A stretch of 5,632 nucleotides of DNA from Pseudomonadota bacterium. GTDB lineage: Bacteria; Myxococcota; UBA9042; PHBI01. Location: assembly GCA_005772945.1 (NCBI GenBank), contig SXIE01000375.1:1-5632 (forward strand). The letters run 5' to 3'. Positions 5,542 through 5,632 of the stretch are shown piece after piece. The notes under the pieces were generated by a model. It was not told where the DNA came from. It ran no database searches and was given only the letters and a program-made list of their open reading frames with translations. The position numbers and the translations under genes are program-made. The stretch's first letter is position 1, and every line of letters starts with the position of its first letter.

Positions 5542-5632
5542 ATGGCCGGTGGAGCGTCGTCAAGTGACGAGGAAGCGATTTCCCAGATCAACATCACGCC
5601 GTTCGTGGACGTGCTGTTGGTGCTGCTGGTCA
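5542..5632 (+). CDS. ExbD/TolR-family motor subunit, N-terminal part
   Basis: The first 30 residues of a protein that runs off the right edge. A short polar cytoplasmic tail rich in Ser, Asp and Glu (about 1-15) is followed by INITPFVDVLLVLLV, the start of the single transmembrane helix of ExbD/TolR proteins. Asp23 sits at the conserved proton-carrying position (Asp25 of E. coli ExbD, Asp23 of TolR). The partner is the ExbB-like channel encoded just upstream. The periplasmic domain lies beyond the window. In related myxobacterial loci two ExbD/TolR paralogues often follow one TolQ (as AglQ and AglS do with AglR), so a second copy may lie downstream. Confidence 0.93.
   Translation, partial: MAGGASSSDEEAISQINITPFVDVLLVLLV

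Noticed and set aside
4392..5597. Long minus-strand open frame (about 401 codons) spanning the ExbB-like gene
   Set aside because: It is antisense to an unmistakable ExbB/TolQ protein and crosses two gene boundaries, and its translation is low-complexity His/Asp/Arg-rich.
1..5632. CRISPR array, tRNA or rRNA genes
   Set aside because: No regularly spaced direct repeats and no cloverleaf or rRNA-like conserved sequence were seen on either strand.

Overview
This is a high-GC window with strongly biased third codon positions. It most likely comes from a myxobacterium or close relative (Myxococcota/Polyangia). The organism call is an inference: the GC-rich style fits, and the central gene has the FHA - family-specific cytoplasmic domain - single membrane helix - AgmX/PglI-type (TonB-like) C-terminal domain architecture typical of that phylum.

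Layout, left to right. (1) Positions 2-82 are the last codons of a gene whose tail resembles the C-terminus of NodU/CmcH-type carbamoyltransferases. A CgeB-like glycosyltransferase (181-1299) follows on the same strand. Together they look like the end of a surface-glycan or secondary-metabolite modification locus. (2) Positions 1298-1423 hold a 126-bp element with 28-bp terminal inverted repeats (25/28 matching) and a central palindrome. It looks like a non-autonomous MITE/REP-like insertion, wedged between two convergent genes and supplying two bases of the glycosyltransferase stop codon. (3) Positions 1430-2464 (minus strand) encode a TPR-repeat lipoprotein. (4) A roughly 194-bp divergent intergenic region carries a palindrome and a perfect 7-bp stem-loop in the probable leader of the rightward gene. 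(5) Positions 2659-4620 (plus) encode a large FHA/TonB-like protein, 4797-5459 an ExbB/TolQ/AglR-type proton-channel subunit, and 5542 to the window edge the start of an ExbD/TolR-type subunit.

How they may work together (inference). The ExbB and ExbD homologues form a proton-driven inner-membrane motor. The FHA protein would be its TonB/TolA/GltG-like transducer. Its cytoplasmic N-terminus could read threonine phosphorylation, and its long charged periplasmic arm ends in a TonB-like domain that could reach outer-membrane partners. The divergent TPR lipoprotein is a candidate partner. The layout resembles a compact version of the Agl motor plus Glt/Nfs envelope machinery of Myxococcus, in which force transduction is linked to envelope transport or motility. 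Whether this cluster serves motility, spore-coat or polysaccharide export, or nutrient uptake cannot be decided from this window. The upstream glycan genes are suggestive only, because the insertion-like element and a strand switch separate them from the motor genes.
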